Positions 23,707 through 33,927 of a stretch of 64,000 nucleotides of DNA are shown piece after piece. The DNA comes from Cladopsammia gracilis (Eukaryota > Cnidaria > Anthozoa > Scleractinia > Dendrophylliidae): NCBI GenBank assembly GCA_022457155.1, contig JAJGOT010000051.1, positions 434,001 through 498,000 of the forward strand. Reading direction: 5' to 3'. Each line of letters opens with the position of its first letter. Within the stretch, counting starts at the first letter, position 1. Under the pieces are notes generated by a model. It saw nothing but the letters and a program-made list of their open reading frames with translations. It was not told the origin of the DNA and did no database searches. The position numbers and the translations under genes are program-made.

Positions 23707-26700
23707 GTAAGTATGCTTGGTGTTAAAGAGAAACTTTAATTTTATTTTTTGAATTTTACGTATATCAACAGAAAAGCTTAGAAAGCAACAAGGGTGATAA
23801 GCAGCCTTTAGTATTCTTACATTTTCATTGTTTTTTTTATGGGGGGGGGGGGGGGTGGGGGGTGGATCGCCATTTTCGAGAAAGTAGCAATAACATAAGT
23901 GTTGATAAATGTGAAGACAAACGCAAAAATCTCATCAAAAAGATTGAGTAGAATTATTATTTTTAATGGATTTGTGCTAATAATCAATGACGTGATCTAA
24001 TAGCATATAGTCACCATTACAAGCAGTTTGTTGCGTCAAACTGTTATTTTAAATTTTAAGCTCTCTTGTACCTTTCATGATACTTGTCAGTATTCTTCCT
24101 TCTGATTCCCGTATTTTTCTGTCAACTCTATAACGCTCAAATTTAGTTGAATTTGATAGAGCAGTTTTCAATTGAGTGTCGAAAGTAATTACACAATTGC
24201 TTTGGTTTTGCATTGCTACGCGTTGTGATTGGCTAAAAAATCTCGCGCTACTTTCTCGACCAATCAGAAGTAAAACCAAAAAAACCAATCGTGACTTGCT
24301 CGCACGCATTTTCCCGCGCTTGGCGCAGCCGACATGTAATTGCTTCGAGCTCTGATTGGTTCATTGGATTGTTTACAACTGCTGTGATTGGTCAGAGTAA
24401 TTACTTTGGTTTTGGTTTTACGACACTCAATTGAAAACCGCTCTAATGTAACAAGACAATGGCACGCGGTTCACGATTATCCTCACTCTTATCACTGTTG
24501 TCTTATTTCCAACGCTGGTGTTTTAGTCAAAAAATAATTTTCTCAAGGACATAAGAATCAAACAAGAATTGAAACTCACGTTTTTCATTATCTCTTAAAG
24601 AAATGCAGAAACGAAAACCAAAACCGATTCACTTGTCCACATCATCAAGCACACTAACCATGGCAACAAGCACTTCGACGAGCACTTCAACGAGAACTTC
24701 AACGAGCACGTCTTTATTGATCGTGGCATCATCAACCACCTCTATAGTCAGCTTCTCGTCGATAACAATATCTCCAATAGTAAACATAACCGCTACCTCC
24801 AGCGCCATATTACTGACTCGATCATCACTACACACTCAGGATCCCCCGACGGTTCACCCTATCAGCCAAGAGCCAAATGATTCAGGCGTCAATAACCCCG
24901 TAGACACCCGCCAAGTAGAACAGGCTGGTTCTACAGCAAACTCTGGCGTTAGATCTTTTGGCATATCCGGTGCATTGCTTGTGTGGTTCTTGTTCATGCA
25001 AGGTATTTAAGTGTGCATAGCTTGCACTTTGTTGATATGCATACTTCGTAGGACGCGCAGTGTAAATATCTGAAGTTAATTTTATCTTGTGTGCCGCTTT
25101 ACTTATAGTAATTAATCAACATTTATATTTAGAGAATAAAAATTATACTGGAATTTTGTTTGTCAGCCTTTATCGCGCAGTTTAAAATAAATGAAACCCA
25201 CACGGGTGACAGAGAATTTCAAGTCATCCAGGATAATGTTTAGAAAATCCACCAGGATTTTTGCGACGATACGGTCCATTGTTGAAGCATCAGCTTAGGT
25301 TTCAATACAAAGTATGGACCTATTTATTGTTAAGCAATTATAGAGCAGTTTTCAATTGAGTGTCGTAAAACCAAAACCAAAGTAATTACTCTGACCAATC
25401 ACAGCAGTCGTAAACAATCCAATGAACCAATCAGAGCACGAAGCAATTACATGTCGGCGGCGCCAAGCGCAGGAAAACGCGTGTCAGCAAGTCACGATTG
25501 GTTTTGGTTTTACTTCTGATTGGTCGAGAAAGTGGCGCGAGATTTTTTAGCCAATCACAAAGCGTAGCAATGCAAAACCAAAGTAATTGTGTAAATACTT
25601 TCGACATTCAATTGAAAACCACTCTATATCCACTGATAGTAAGTTTTCCTTTGTAGATCACTCTTCAGATTACATCACGGTGTTTTTCGCCACAGCTGCT
25701 GTCGCCCTCGGCTTGGCCTTAATCGTTGGTCTTTACGTTCTTTATCGTCATAACGAAAATAAGCAACATCTTCACATCAATCAGGAATCAAAACTGAGTG
25801 CGTATGGGACTACCGATTCAAAGGCCTCACAGGATGCTGACCCTTTCCTACTGGGTCCGGTAAAGACCTCGCCCCCTGATTACATGTCAGATGGATATAA
25901 ATGGAATCGCGGAGGCTCATTACCTTGTAAGAGTGCTCACAATGGATCGTTCAGCAGGACAGTTGATTCCAAAGATGTTAATGGGCCTAACCGGTTAGTT
26001 TACACTCGTCTATGGAACAAATATGTTTACTGCTGTACTTAATTAATGGCACACAAAACAGTCAAGGATAACGGAGCAGTCGCGCGCAAATAATTGATTT
26101 CATCTCAAACGTATTTAGGTGCAAATGGTGAATTTTTAGCATGTGTATTGCGCAGAGAGAACGTAATTTGGGAAGCGATGAGACTGATTGGTCCATCATT
26201 TCCAGTGCACATCTACCCTGTTTGCTTTAATAATCCCTATTTCACCACGTGTGACAGCCTGCTTTAAAAGTATGGTACTTCGTTTATTTGTCCATCCATC
26301 CGGTCACCAATGAAGAAATAAATAACATAATTAGTCAGTCAATGACAAACTCATTCAGTCACTCCTTTATTATTTTGTTTTGTGATCACATAGTTTATTT
26401 ATCATCTTTACTTCATTTTCTTCCAGCTACTGCCATGTGAAAGGAGGATACATAAAGTAAGAGTCATCCACACAAATCATACATGGAGACTTCATAACCA
26501 TATTCACCTCAAGACCATGCAATAATTTAACTTGTAATTTAACTTGTAAATTCGCTAGAGACCGTAAATGACGTAAATGTCATCTGTATGCGCGACCTGG
26601 TAGTAGTATCCTTCGGGAATGCGTGTACGAATGTGATTCCCACACGTGTCCGTGTCGTGTTCACTTAGTGACGATAGCGACATTAAAGGAACGTTAGAGA

Positions 26701-27604
26701 GGGTCTTATCCAAGCAACTTCTTACTGAATTGATAATCAATTTTTGTCAGTAGAAATCCAGTATGATTCATTCTATCTAACGGACAGAATACGTGTTATT
26801 CCGATTATATGTTTATCCAAGTATAGTGTGTAGCTTGATTGGAGAAATTATTATGAATACTTGACGTTTCTTCCTAGAAAAGAGTTTTGCTTTGTTGTAG
26901 AAAAATATTGGAATGTGCATAAACCATCCATCACCATCATTCTTCTCTCGTCACCATCATATTTATCGGTATTTTCTTATGAGGTACAGACATTTGAGAG
27001 TATCCCACGTTTACCTTAAAGCATTTCTATTGGTTTATCAGTGAATTAGATATGTAATTTTTGGCCGGTTGATTTGAGGTGAGTCAACGTTTCTATTCCA
27101 GTCTAACAGTTTGACATTACTCAGAGTTAGAATTTATACCTGAGGGAACCTACATTTTAAGTTCAACTCAATTTAACCCTGGCTTATCAAGTAGGTTATC
27201 TAGTATCATATTCTCAGAGGAGTGGTTCCTGGAGTCCGGACGTATTTTCTGTCGAGCTTGTGCTCAAAGTTCGAGAAGGCGTCTCATTTGGAACCACTGC
27301 TATAATACCACTTCTATGTCAGTACCATAGAAAGTGAAAGCTGTATTTGGAACCAACTATTATATGAGTTATTCCCTTCTTTTCCTTCAGACAGTCACTA
27401 CAAGCTCTAAATTATCACCAACGAAGTTTAGATGCTGGTATTGTACGGGTTCAAAGACCAGATGGTTCCATAGTCTCTTTTAAGCCCCAATCTGCTATTA
27501 ACGAATCTCCTAGGAATGGACGAGGACGATACATCAATGTGGAGGACTATCGGAAAGCAAAAAAGGGAGAAGAAAAAGAATATGAAGAGGCGTTCTTTTA
27601 TTAA
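23383..27604 (+). CDS. lectin gene 1: SUEL-lectin single-pass membrane protein (5' partial)
   Basis: Four exons, 23383-23706, 24601-25002, 25657-25993 and 27391-27604, splice in frame to 426 codons including the TAA stop. They encode a SUEL lectin domain, a Ser/Thr-rich stalk, a transmembrane helix and a cytoplasmic tail of about 160 residues. The first exon needs one base from an upstream exon, so a signal-peptide exon is missing; I could not find it in the 12.7 kb upstream. This domain order resembles EVA-1/EVA1C, cell-surface proteins involved in axon guidance, but those usually carry two SUEL domains, so function is not assigned. The paralogue at 39078-51574 has the same plan. AATAAA lies at 27809-27814. 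Confidence 0.87.
23841..23864. repeat. poly-G tract in lectin gene 1 intron
   Basis: Fifteen G residues, then TGGGGGGTGG. Such a run can form G-quadruplex structure and is prone to length variation or sequencing error. Confidence 0.9.
24159..24443 (+). mobile_element. MITE copy A upstream of the stalk exon
   Basis: About 285 bases bounded by GAGCAGTTTTCAATTGAGTG on the left and the inverted CACTCAATTGAAAACCGCTC on the right, with TA flanks at 24157-24158 and 24444-24445. The inside carries repeated CCAATCAGA/TGATTGG motifs. A second copy in the opposite orientation lies at 25343-25624, on the other side of the stalk exon. Confidence 0.9.
24601..25002 (+). CDS. lectin gene 1, Ser/Thr-rich stalk exon ending in a hydrophobic stretch
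   Basis: A phase 1-1 exon of 134 codons. After a short basic start it encodes a long Ser/Thr run (TSTSTSTSTRTSTSTS), expected to be heavily O-glycosylated and extended. The last 15 or so residues turn hydrophobic (SGALLVWFLFMQ), preceded by small residues (GSTANSG). Reading past the donor gives only Gly-Ile and a TAA at 25008-25010. AATAAA signals follow at 25135-25140 and 25186-25191. An unspliced form would therefore end in a tail resembling a GPI-attachment signal (see findings). Confidence 0.85.
25135..25191 (+). promoter_or_regulatory. two possible polyadenylation signals inside the intron
   Basis: AATAAA occurs at 25135-25140 and again at 25186-25191, 125-180 bases after the in-frame stop that follows the stalk exon. 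They are well placed for a short transcript ending in this intron, but AATAAA is common in AT-rich sequence by chance. Confidence 0.35.
25343..25624 (-). mobile_element. MITE copy B, inverted relative to copy A
   Basis: Its reverse complement matches 24159-24443 over nearly the whole length with scattered differences. TA flanks lie at 25341-25342 and 25625-25626. The right end is only 32 bases before the transmembrane exon, so the branch point of that intron must lie in or directly beside the element. Confidence 0.9.
25657..25993 (+). CDS. lectin gene 1, transmembrane exon
   Basis: Starts in phase 1 (DHSSDY), followed by one hydrophobic helix from about YITVFFATAAVALG through LIVGLYVLY, then a basic stop-transfer RHNENK. 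The cytoplasmic part includes GPVKTSPPDYMSDG, which holds a PPxY sequence (PPDY), a potential ligand for WW domains such as those of NEDD4-type ubiquitin ligases. The donor is CG|GTTAGT (phase 2), a weaker site than the others in the gene. Confidence 0.9.
27391..27604 (+). CDS. lectin gene 1, last coding exon (cytoplasmic tail)
   Basis: Acceptor TTTTCCTTCAG. The split Arg codon joins to QSLQALNYHQRS, and the exon encodes 70 further residues ending EEKEYEEAFFY before TAA. It is hydrophilic and charged, with several tyrosines (RYINVEDY, EYEEAFFY) that could be phosphorylation or sorting sites. No domain recognised. AATAAA at 27809-27814 is a plausible polyadenylation signal. Confidence 0.87.
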
Positions 27605-29496
27605 CTTTTCTTTTTTTTCTTGGCAATAGTTTATCGGTGCAACGTGGAGAAGATAAGTATGTAACAGAAAATATTATTTGAAACGTTCTTGATTATAGGA
27701 ACGTGATAAAGGACTATAGAGAATTGGCAACTCTCCCAAATTCGAGATAAAGATGTGTGATATTATTGTTATTATTGAAATTAAGGATAATGTACATATA
27801 TTTATTGAAATAAAGGGTAATTTGTTTATAATTTCAATAAATGTTAAAAAAGTTAATGATGCGCTGCTAGGATACCCACATGATCACTGCTATTAGGACA
27901 ACAGTCCGACAGTTATATATATAATCCATATCAAAACGTGTAGGATAAATGTCGTAATTTATTTCTTGTGATGCGAGATGCTGGTCAATTTTAGTCAGGA
28001 TTGTAGTTATTTTTATATGTTATTGATTGTCAATTAACTATCCGGCGTCGATTTTAGACCGTCTAAGAACGGGTTATAAATTTAACGAGCCAAAACAACT
28101 CTTTGCTTTCTTACAATTCAAGGTCTCAGTACCATGTAATGGGCCGTTGCCTCGTTTTCAAAGTCAAGGCTGGTGCACTATCTGTCACATAAAAAGAATT
28201 TTTATTCGCAAAAAAATAAAATCATTTCCATATGTTTAGTTGCGCACCACGGCCCCGGTTGCATAAAGGCAACACTACCCCATGTTCCCGGAAGATTTCT
28301 CTCTCCCTCTCTATTTGTGTTCCAGTATTCGTTAATAAACCTTCGCTCGAGTTATGCGCGCCAGAAAATCCTCCGTAACACAGGGAATAGCTCCCACTTA
28401 ATACTAGTAAGATACTTTATGCAACCAGGCCGTCAAACAACAGTAAGATTCCGTAGCAGAAGTAACCCAGGTTGCAAAAGGTTTTCTCCGTCGCTTTTAC
28501 GGAGATCTAGGCCGAAGGCCGATTAACGCATGTAGTAAACATTAAGAGAGCACAAGAAAATCCTTTGGCCAGGACGAATCGGATGCATAAAATCTGGCCA
28601 AGGCTTGACTTTGATAAAGAGAATTAAGGCAGTTCGAAAATGGCCTTAGTATTGACTCAAAATTCAAAAGGCTTTCAATTTTTTGATAGAATTTTAAGTT
28701 ATCATATTTTTATTTTACACAAAGAGCTTCGTTTTCGCGATGATACATATGGTACTCTTAATCTATTTGATGAAGCCAGGTGCTGATAGTAGCAATTCTA
28801 ACCATACAATAGTCTCTTCCGTAGTCATTTTCTGGTCGATCAGCTCAACATACGCAAAGCGCGAAGGGCATTTATGAGTGTTACTTATTTTTATAGTCTG
28901 GGAGCAGTGTTCCACCATTTTCTTTTCAAAGGCAGTGGAGTGGCAAGTCCGCGATTGGAGAGAGTACAGGTTGTAATGAGTATTATTACCGATCGGTCAG
29001 CGGGCTGCTAACCCACTCTCATTGAAAGAAAATAAGAGGCTGTCCGTAGTCTACTTTACCACAGAAAATGCAAAATATTTCTTTCCTCAATATTGAAAGT
29101 ATCGCTAATGTAACAAATCGTTTATAAATCATACATTTTATTACTACCATGTGTAATCCATGAAAGTTAATTTAAAATCAATCAGTGTACATAATGAAAT
29201 TAGCTATTTTGTACTTTTAAATTGTAGTCCTGATGGGGTATACGAAGTATTATAAAAACAGCGTTTAAGTATAGTATATATCATATGCCAAGCAACTGCA
29301 TGACCCACAGGACGTCACGATCATTTCTTCAATAATTGCTGTCTGAAGAAACGTCATGAAATAAAATAAAGATTATGCCGAACATAATAAATGTTCCTTT
29401 TCGTCATGCATGGCAGAGATTCACTCGCGAATATAGCCTCTTCTTACTGTTATCAAACTACTACTACAGGCTAGGCACTGTTTTACGGGGCCTCTG

Positions 29497-29827
29497 GACG
29501 CCGCAAATTTCCCTTTCGTAAACACTCGCTGCCAGTTTAGCCAGTTTGATCCGGCAATCCAAAGTAAAATTTAATTATAAAACGTTCTTTTCTTAATGAT
29601 ACATTTATAACGGGTGACCCTTTCCCTAAATCTAACCTAATCTCGAATCTAGCTTAGGTCTATTATGCTTTTACTAGGTACAATTTCATGTAATAATGAG
29701 AGCCTACTCTTGTCCTAATGCAAGCATAAACTATAGAGAAATGGCGTCGACCATTACAAAAGGCTTGGTTACTAATGAATGTTAATGATGGCATCGACGG
29801 TTTACGAAAGGAAATTAGCCTCGGCGC
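29497..29827. repeat. inverted repeat pair, possible MITE
   Basis: CGCCGCAAATTTCCCTTTCG (29499-29518, continuing TAAAC) is mirrored by GTTTACGAAAGGAAATTAGC with CTCGGCGCC near 29799-29827. Arms are imperfect and no target-site duplication was recognised. Confidence 0.45.
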
Positions 29828-30238
29828 CTTTGGTAATTATATAAAACCATTGGCACACCGTTTAAAATTTGTTGTTTAACAAATGGTGCACGTTGAATGC
29901 TCTTTCACGAAATAAAGGCAACCTCTTCCCAACTTTGGTGAGCTTTTCCGTGGCTCAAGACGTGTAAGGAAGCCTCGCAAAGTGCTAGAACTTCGATACA
30001 TGGTACGGACTCTTTGCTGACCGAAGAGCACGTACAGCACACCTGGATGGAAACTCTCATATAAAGGTGACGGAGGTGATCATCATACCTTTTGGTGGTT
30101 AAAATCCGTGCTTTGGTACCACTGAGGTTGTTTGAATCAAAACTAACCACTGTTAAAGTTTTGATGATGTCTTTTAGAGTATTAAGGCAGATAATGGGTT
30201 ATTCCATTAAATTTTTGTACCCCCCGGGTTGGGGAACA

Positions 30239-30440
30239 GTGGATTTCTTCAGGGGTCGCAGCACATTTTGACGGAATTCTCTAGGGGGTCATGGTGTAAA
30301 TATGGGAATTCTTCAGGGGAACTAAGCAAAAAACAAAGGAATTCTTCAGGGGTGGCAGGAAAAACACAGTTGAGGATAGGGAATTCTTTAGGGGGACACT
30401 GTTTTGGAAAGGAATTCTACAGGGGGATGGTCTTTCTGGG
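30239..30440 (+). repeat. degenerate tandem array of GGAATTCTTCAGGGG units
   Basis: Six copies of a GGAATTCT(T/A)CAGGGG-like core occur at irregular 25-45 base spacing. No TIRs seen; non-coding. Confidence 0.65.
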
Positions 30441-30520
30441 GACGTCTTGAAGGGCGATGCACAAACTGTGTTCCTCAACCGGGGGGGGGGGGTGCGGATA
30501 TTAAATGCAATAGGCCAATG

Positions 30521-30998
30521 ACAGGAGCCCATTACTTGGAGCCTCCATATGTGCTGGCCTCTTTTACTTGTCCTAACGCGCTAAATTTTGCGAAACCAAC
30601 ACGGCAGCTAAACAATCTGTTACGTTTTTACTAAAAACGACTGCAATACAGACTAACTGATAACGTATTTGTTTTCACTGCTGTAGCTGAGTGATTTCCT
30701 TGAGTGAAATGTTTAGCAACATATGACTCGAGATAATTACCTTTAGCGAAGTACACACGCTCTAATATCATGATTGTTATGTTTGTTTTCTCCCAGAGTG
30801 GCGGGGGGACTCACATGTAAAATTGACGGAGAGATTTTCAAAATTTAAAAGGTATCAAAAAACAGTTTTGTGGGCGTGGCTCACACTAATTTTAACCCAA
30901 AGAGATACCAATATTGAAAAAGTTGTTTCTGAAAAGTTGTTTCTGGGAAGTTGTTCCTTTCATTATTCATTATCAGGAGCCCATTACTTGGAGCCCCC
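30521..30998 (+). repeat. separated direct repeat
   Basis: CAGGAGCCCATTACTTGGAG occurs at about 30522-30541 and again at about 30975-30994, about 450 bases apart, with similar CCTCCAT/CCCCCAT tails. It may be two ends or two copies of an unrecognised repeat. Confidence 0.6.
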
Positions 30999-31671
30999 AT
31001 CTCCCATACAAGCCCTTGGAGTCAACCCTTTCCGATGAAAAGTTATTTATAGAATGCAAATTTCATTTTAATTAAGGGGCAAAGAGAAACCCTTGTCTAT
31101 TGTAGTAATATTTAATTAACGGTATTGATAATTTATTTCTAATATTGTATTTCTTATCAGAATACATATTTTGATGAAACAGAGAAATTGAACTTAAATT
31201 AATATATTTCTGCGTTCTATTATTGAAATATTATTAAGTGTAACCTTCACACTAAGACAACTTGAAAAACCACAGCTACTCATTTATGTAACATTTAGCT
31301 TACTGTTTCTGACTGAGTCACCGCAGTTTCTTCAAGTTAAAAATACAAATAGATCTATAAATACTGTAAATAAATTACTCTTGTTTTGCTAATTAGTAAA
31401 CTGATTTCCACGAAATCTACGTTGGCTTAGAGTAGCCAGAGAATACAAGACAATTTCGATGGATTGTTACAGCTGTAAATTACTACAACAGACAAAGGTT
31501 CCTCTTTGCCTATTTATGATGTCAGTCTTAATTAAAATTAAAAGTTGTATTCAAACATTTGGGATTACAACTATACATCTATGTTTTAATACCTTTGGCT
31601 ACAATACTATTGGGAAACACCTATTCTGTTCCAGACAAACTATTTTACTCTTGCAGTACCAAGGTCCTGGA

Positions 31672-32005
31672 GGCTAATCCAGGATTAGCGTCAATTTTGA
31701 ATCCGGTTAAACAACTCAACAATTGAAAATTGTCCAAAGTTTTCTGCCCTTCAGTTTCGACTTTAACTTGTCTTCACACTAGCTACAAATAAACTTTTGA
31801 AAACATTTTTGGGTGTTTCTTGTTGTTGCGGAAGCCATTGTTGGTTAGCTTTTGTGTTGTGGTGTGGGTATTGTTCAGTGTCTTTTGAATCTTTTGTTTT
31901 ACGCCATTTGGTGATTACACCATCCGCAACACCAAGAAACGACCACATTTTTAAACAGAGAGATGAAACCCTCGGTTAACGTTTAATCCAGGATTAGCGT
32001 TAATC
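31672..32005. repeat. about 330-bp unit bounded by TAATCCAGGATTAGCGT
   Basis: TAATCCAGGATTAGCGT occurs near both ends in the same orientation and is itself nearly palindromic. Inside, GTTTCTTGTTGTTGCGG and CCGCAACACCAAGAAAC form an inverted pair about 90 bases apart. This looks like an unclassified non-autonomous element. Confidence 0.5.
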
Positions 32006-33625
32006 GGCTTTCGAACAACCGCGCCCAGATCACCTTTCTGCTACAAAACGTAAGGAATAACAGTTTTTTGTGAAACAACTGTATTACCGCCGCACACCAG
32101 CAATGCAGTGATTTTTAGTGACAACTTCAAAACATGGTCAATTAAACTTGCTCAAATATATCTGGCCTCTGCAGTGAGCTGCGCACATTTCGTTCGTTCC
32201 CATATTCCACGCGGACATTCTCTGCAATATGGTTGTTTTTAATTAGTATGTGAACAATTAACTTTGCCATCCTTCCTCTGTTTGTTTAACAATAACGATG
32301 TCTGCTGCGAATAAAAAAAAGAAGAAACAAATGTCAAGAAATTGGAGAAGACTGACGGTTATTTTTCGTAAAAACAGTTAAATACAAAGCAGTTTATCTG
32401 AAAGGTATATGAAATAACCAGAGACAAAAACCGTATTGCCCCCAGGGAACAGGCTGACAACAACAGTCTTCACCGACAAAGGATGCAATAAATCTTGTAT
32501 ACAGTCTGAAAAGGGATAATAAACAAGGAATGATGCGGAAAAAGAAGCGAACTGCAGTAAGTATCAGGACTTTTGTATTTCTTGAGTTAATAACTGCTAG
32601 CAAAACAGTAAAAAAGAAAGGCCCAAGATGTATGTCACTGTTATAATTGCTAGCAGCCCTGCTAAGTTCAAAACCCTTCGTTTAAAATCTATCTTTTCAC
32701 AATGTGGTGAAAATGTAGATATACATATTGACATATGTTTTTTTGATTACTTTAACAACGTAAGCGAAATCAAGCGAAACACACGAGTGTTACAGCAAAG
32801 TGAATTTTGCTTCGACGAAAACTAGGTTAATGAAGAAATTATTTTTACTATTATTATTCTTATCGAGAGAAAAACATGTGGAAACATATGGTATTTCCCC
32901 GGAGAATTATTTTCTTCTTTACACGTTTTCTTCGCTATATAATAGAAAGTAATGTTTAATAGACGCAACTTTTTTTTGTAAACAATAGCACTGAAATCTC
33001 AGCACGTCTTAACTCATGACATTTTCGATGGTAGCCACATGAAAGGGCTTCTCTGCATGTTTTTCTTGTGATCTCACCAACTTAATAATAGGTTAAATTC
33101 ATTCATTAAATAACCGCTACATGGTCCTATATAAGCCTGAGCATAAAGCGGAAATTGGACGGTGCTTTTGTAATGCAAACGCTGTCAAACACTATAAGCT
33201 CTTTCACGATCCAGTCATCCTCTGATACATAAATTACTTTAAACCTCGATTTCTCCCTTGTGTTGAAGTTTGAGACTCGAAAAATAATTGAAAATTCACT
33301 GTCAAAATTTTCTAAATATTGAAAAACAAACGGTACCACATGGAAGGAAGCATTACTCAATATCATTTAGCTGAGGTCAATGGTCACACTAGGATTCGAA
33401 GTTTTCAGATACTCGTACAATAGAAGGACATTCTGACTTGAATAATGTTTGAATTAAGGTTAGTAAAATTCTTGCTGCGTGCCAAAAAAGGATAATGTTG
33501 AATCCTCATCTTCCTCAAATATATGTGGCGTTCTTTTCTACGAAGGGACCAATTTTACAAACAATTGATCTAGAACGTTCTGTATTGATTTAATTTAATT
33601 TACTTTAATTTAATTTAATGGGGTC

Positions 33626-33927
33626 TTAACCCTTTCACTCCCAAGAGTGCCAAACATCAAAATTCAAGAAAAATCCCAAATTTCATTTTGTAAAATATCG
33701 AAAAACAAATGGTACCATGCAAAAGTACTGCTGAAGAGGTTTCATTTGAATGGTCACACCATAGGATTTCGTTCACAGACTCAAAAGTTAGAACAAATGG
33801 TACCATGCAAAAGTACTGCTGAAGAGGTTTCATTTGAATGGTCACACCATAGGATTTCGTCCACAGACTCAAAAGTTAGAACTACAGTACATGTCTCCAT
33901 AATTGACCCTGGGAGTGAAAGGGTTAA
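33626..33927 (+). mobile_element. piggyBac-type MITE with an internal tandem duplication
   Basis: Starts TTAACCCTTTCACTCCCA and ends TGGGAGTGAAAGGGTTAA. The TTAA target site and CCCTTT...AAAGGG termini match the piggyBac style. Inside, an 87-base unit beginning AAATGGTACCATGCAAAAGT is present twice in tandem with almost no differences. Older copies lie at 9964-10160 and 4647-4725. Confidence 0.85.

Noticed and set aside
24629..24835. 68-codon minus-strand ORF
   Set aside because: Antisense shadow of the Ser/Thr-rich stalk exon of lectin gene 1.
26555..26740. 61-codon minus-strand ORF in lectin gene 1 intron with mixed, somewhat protein-like composition
   Set aside because: Too short, no ATG context or splice partners, no family recognised; could be a fossil fragment.
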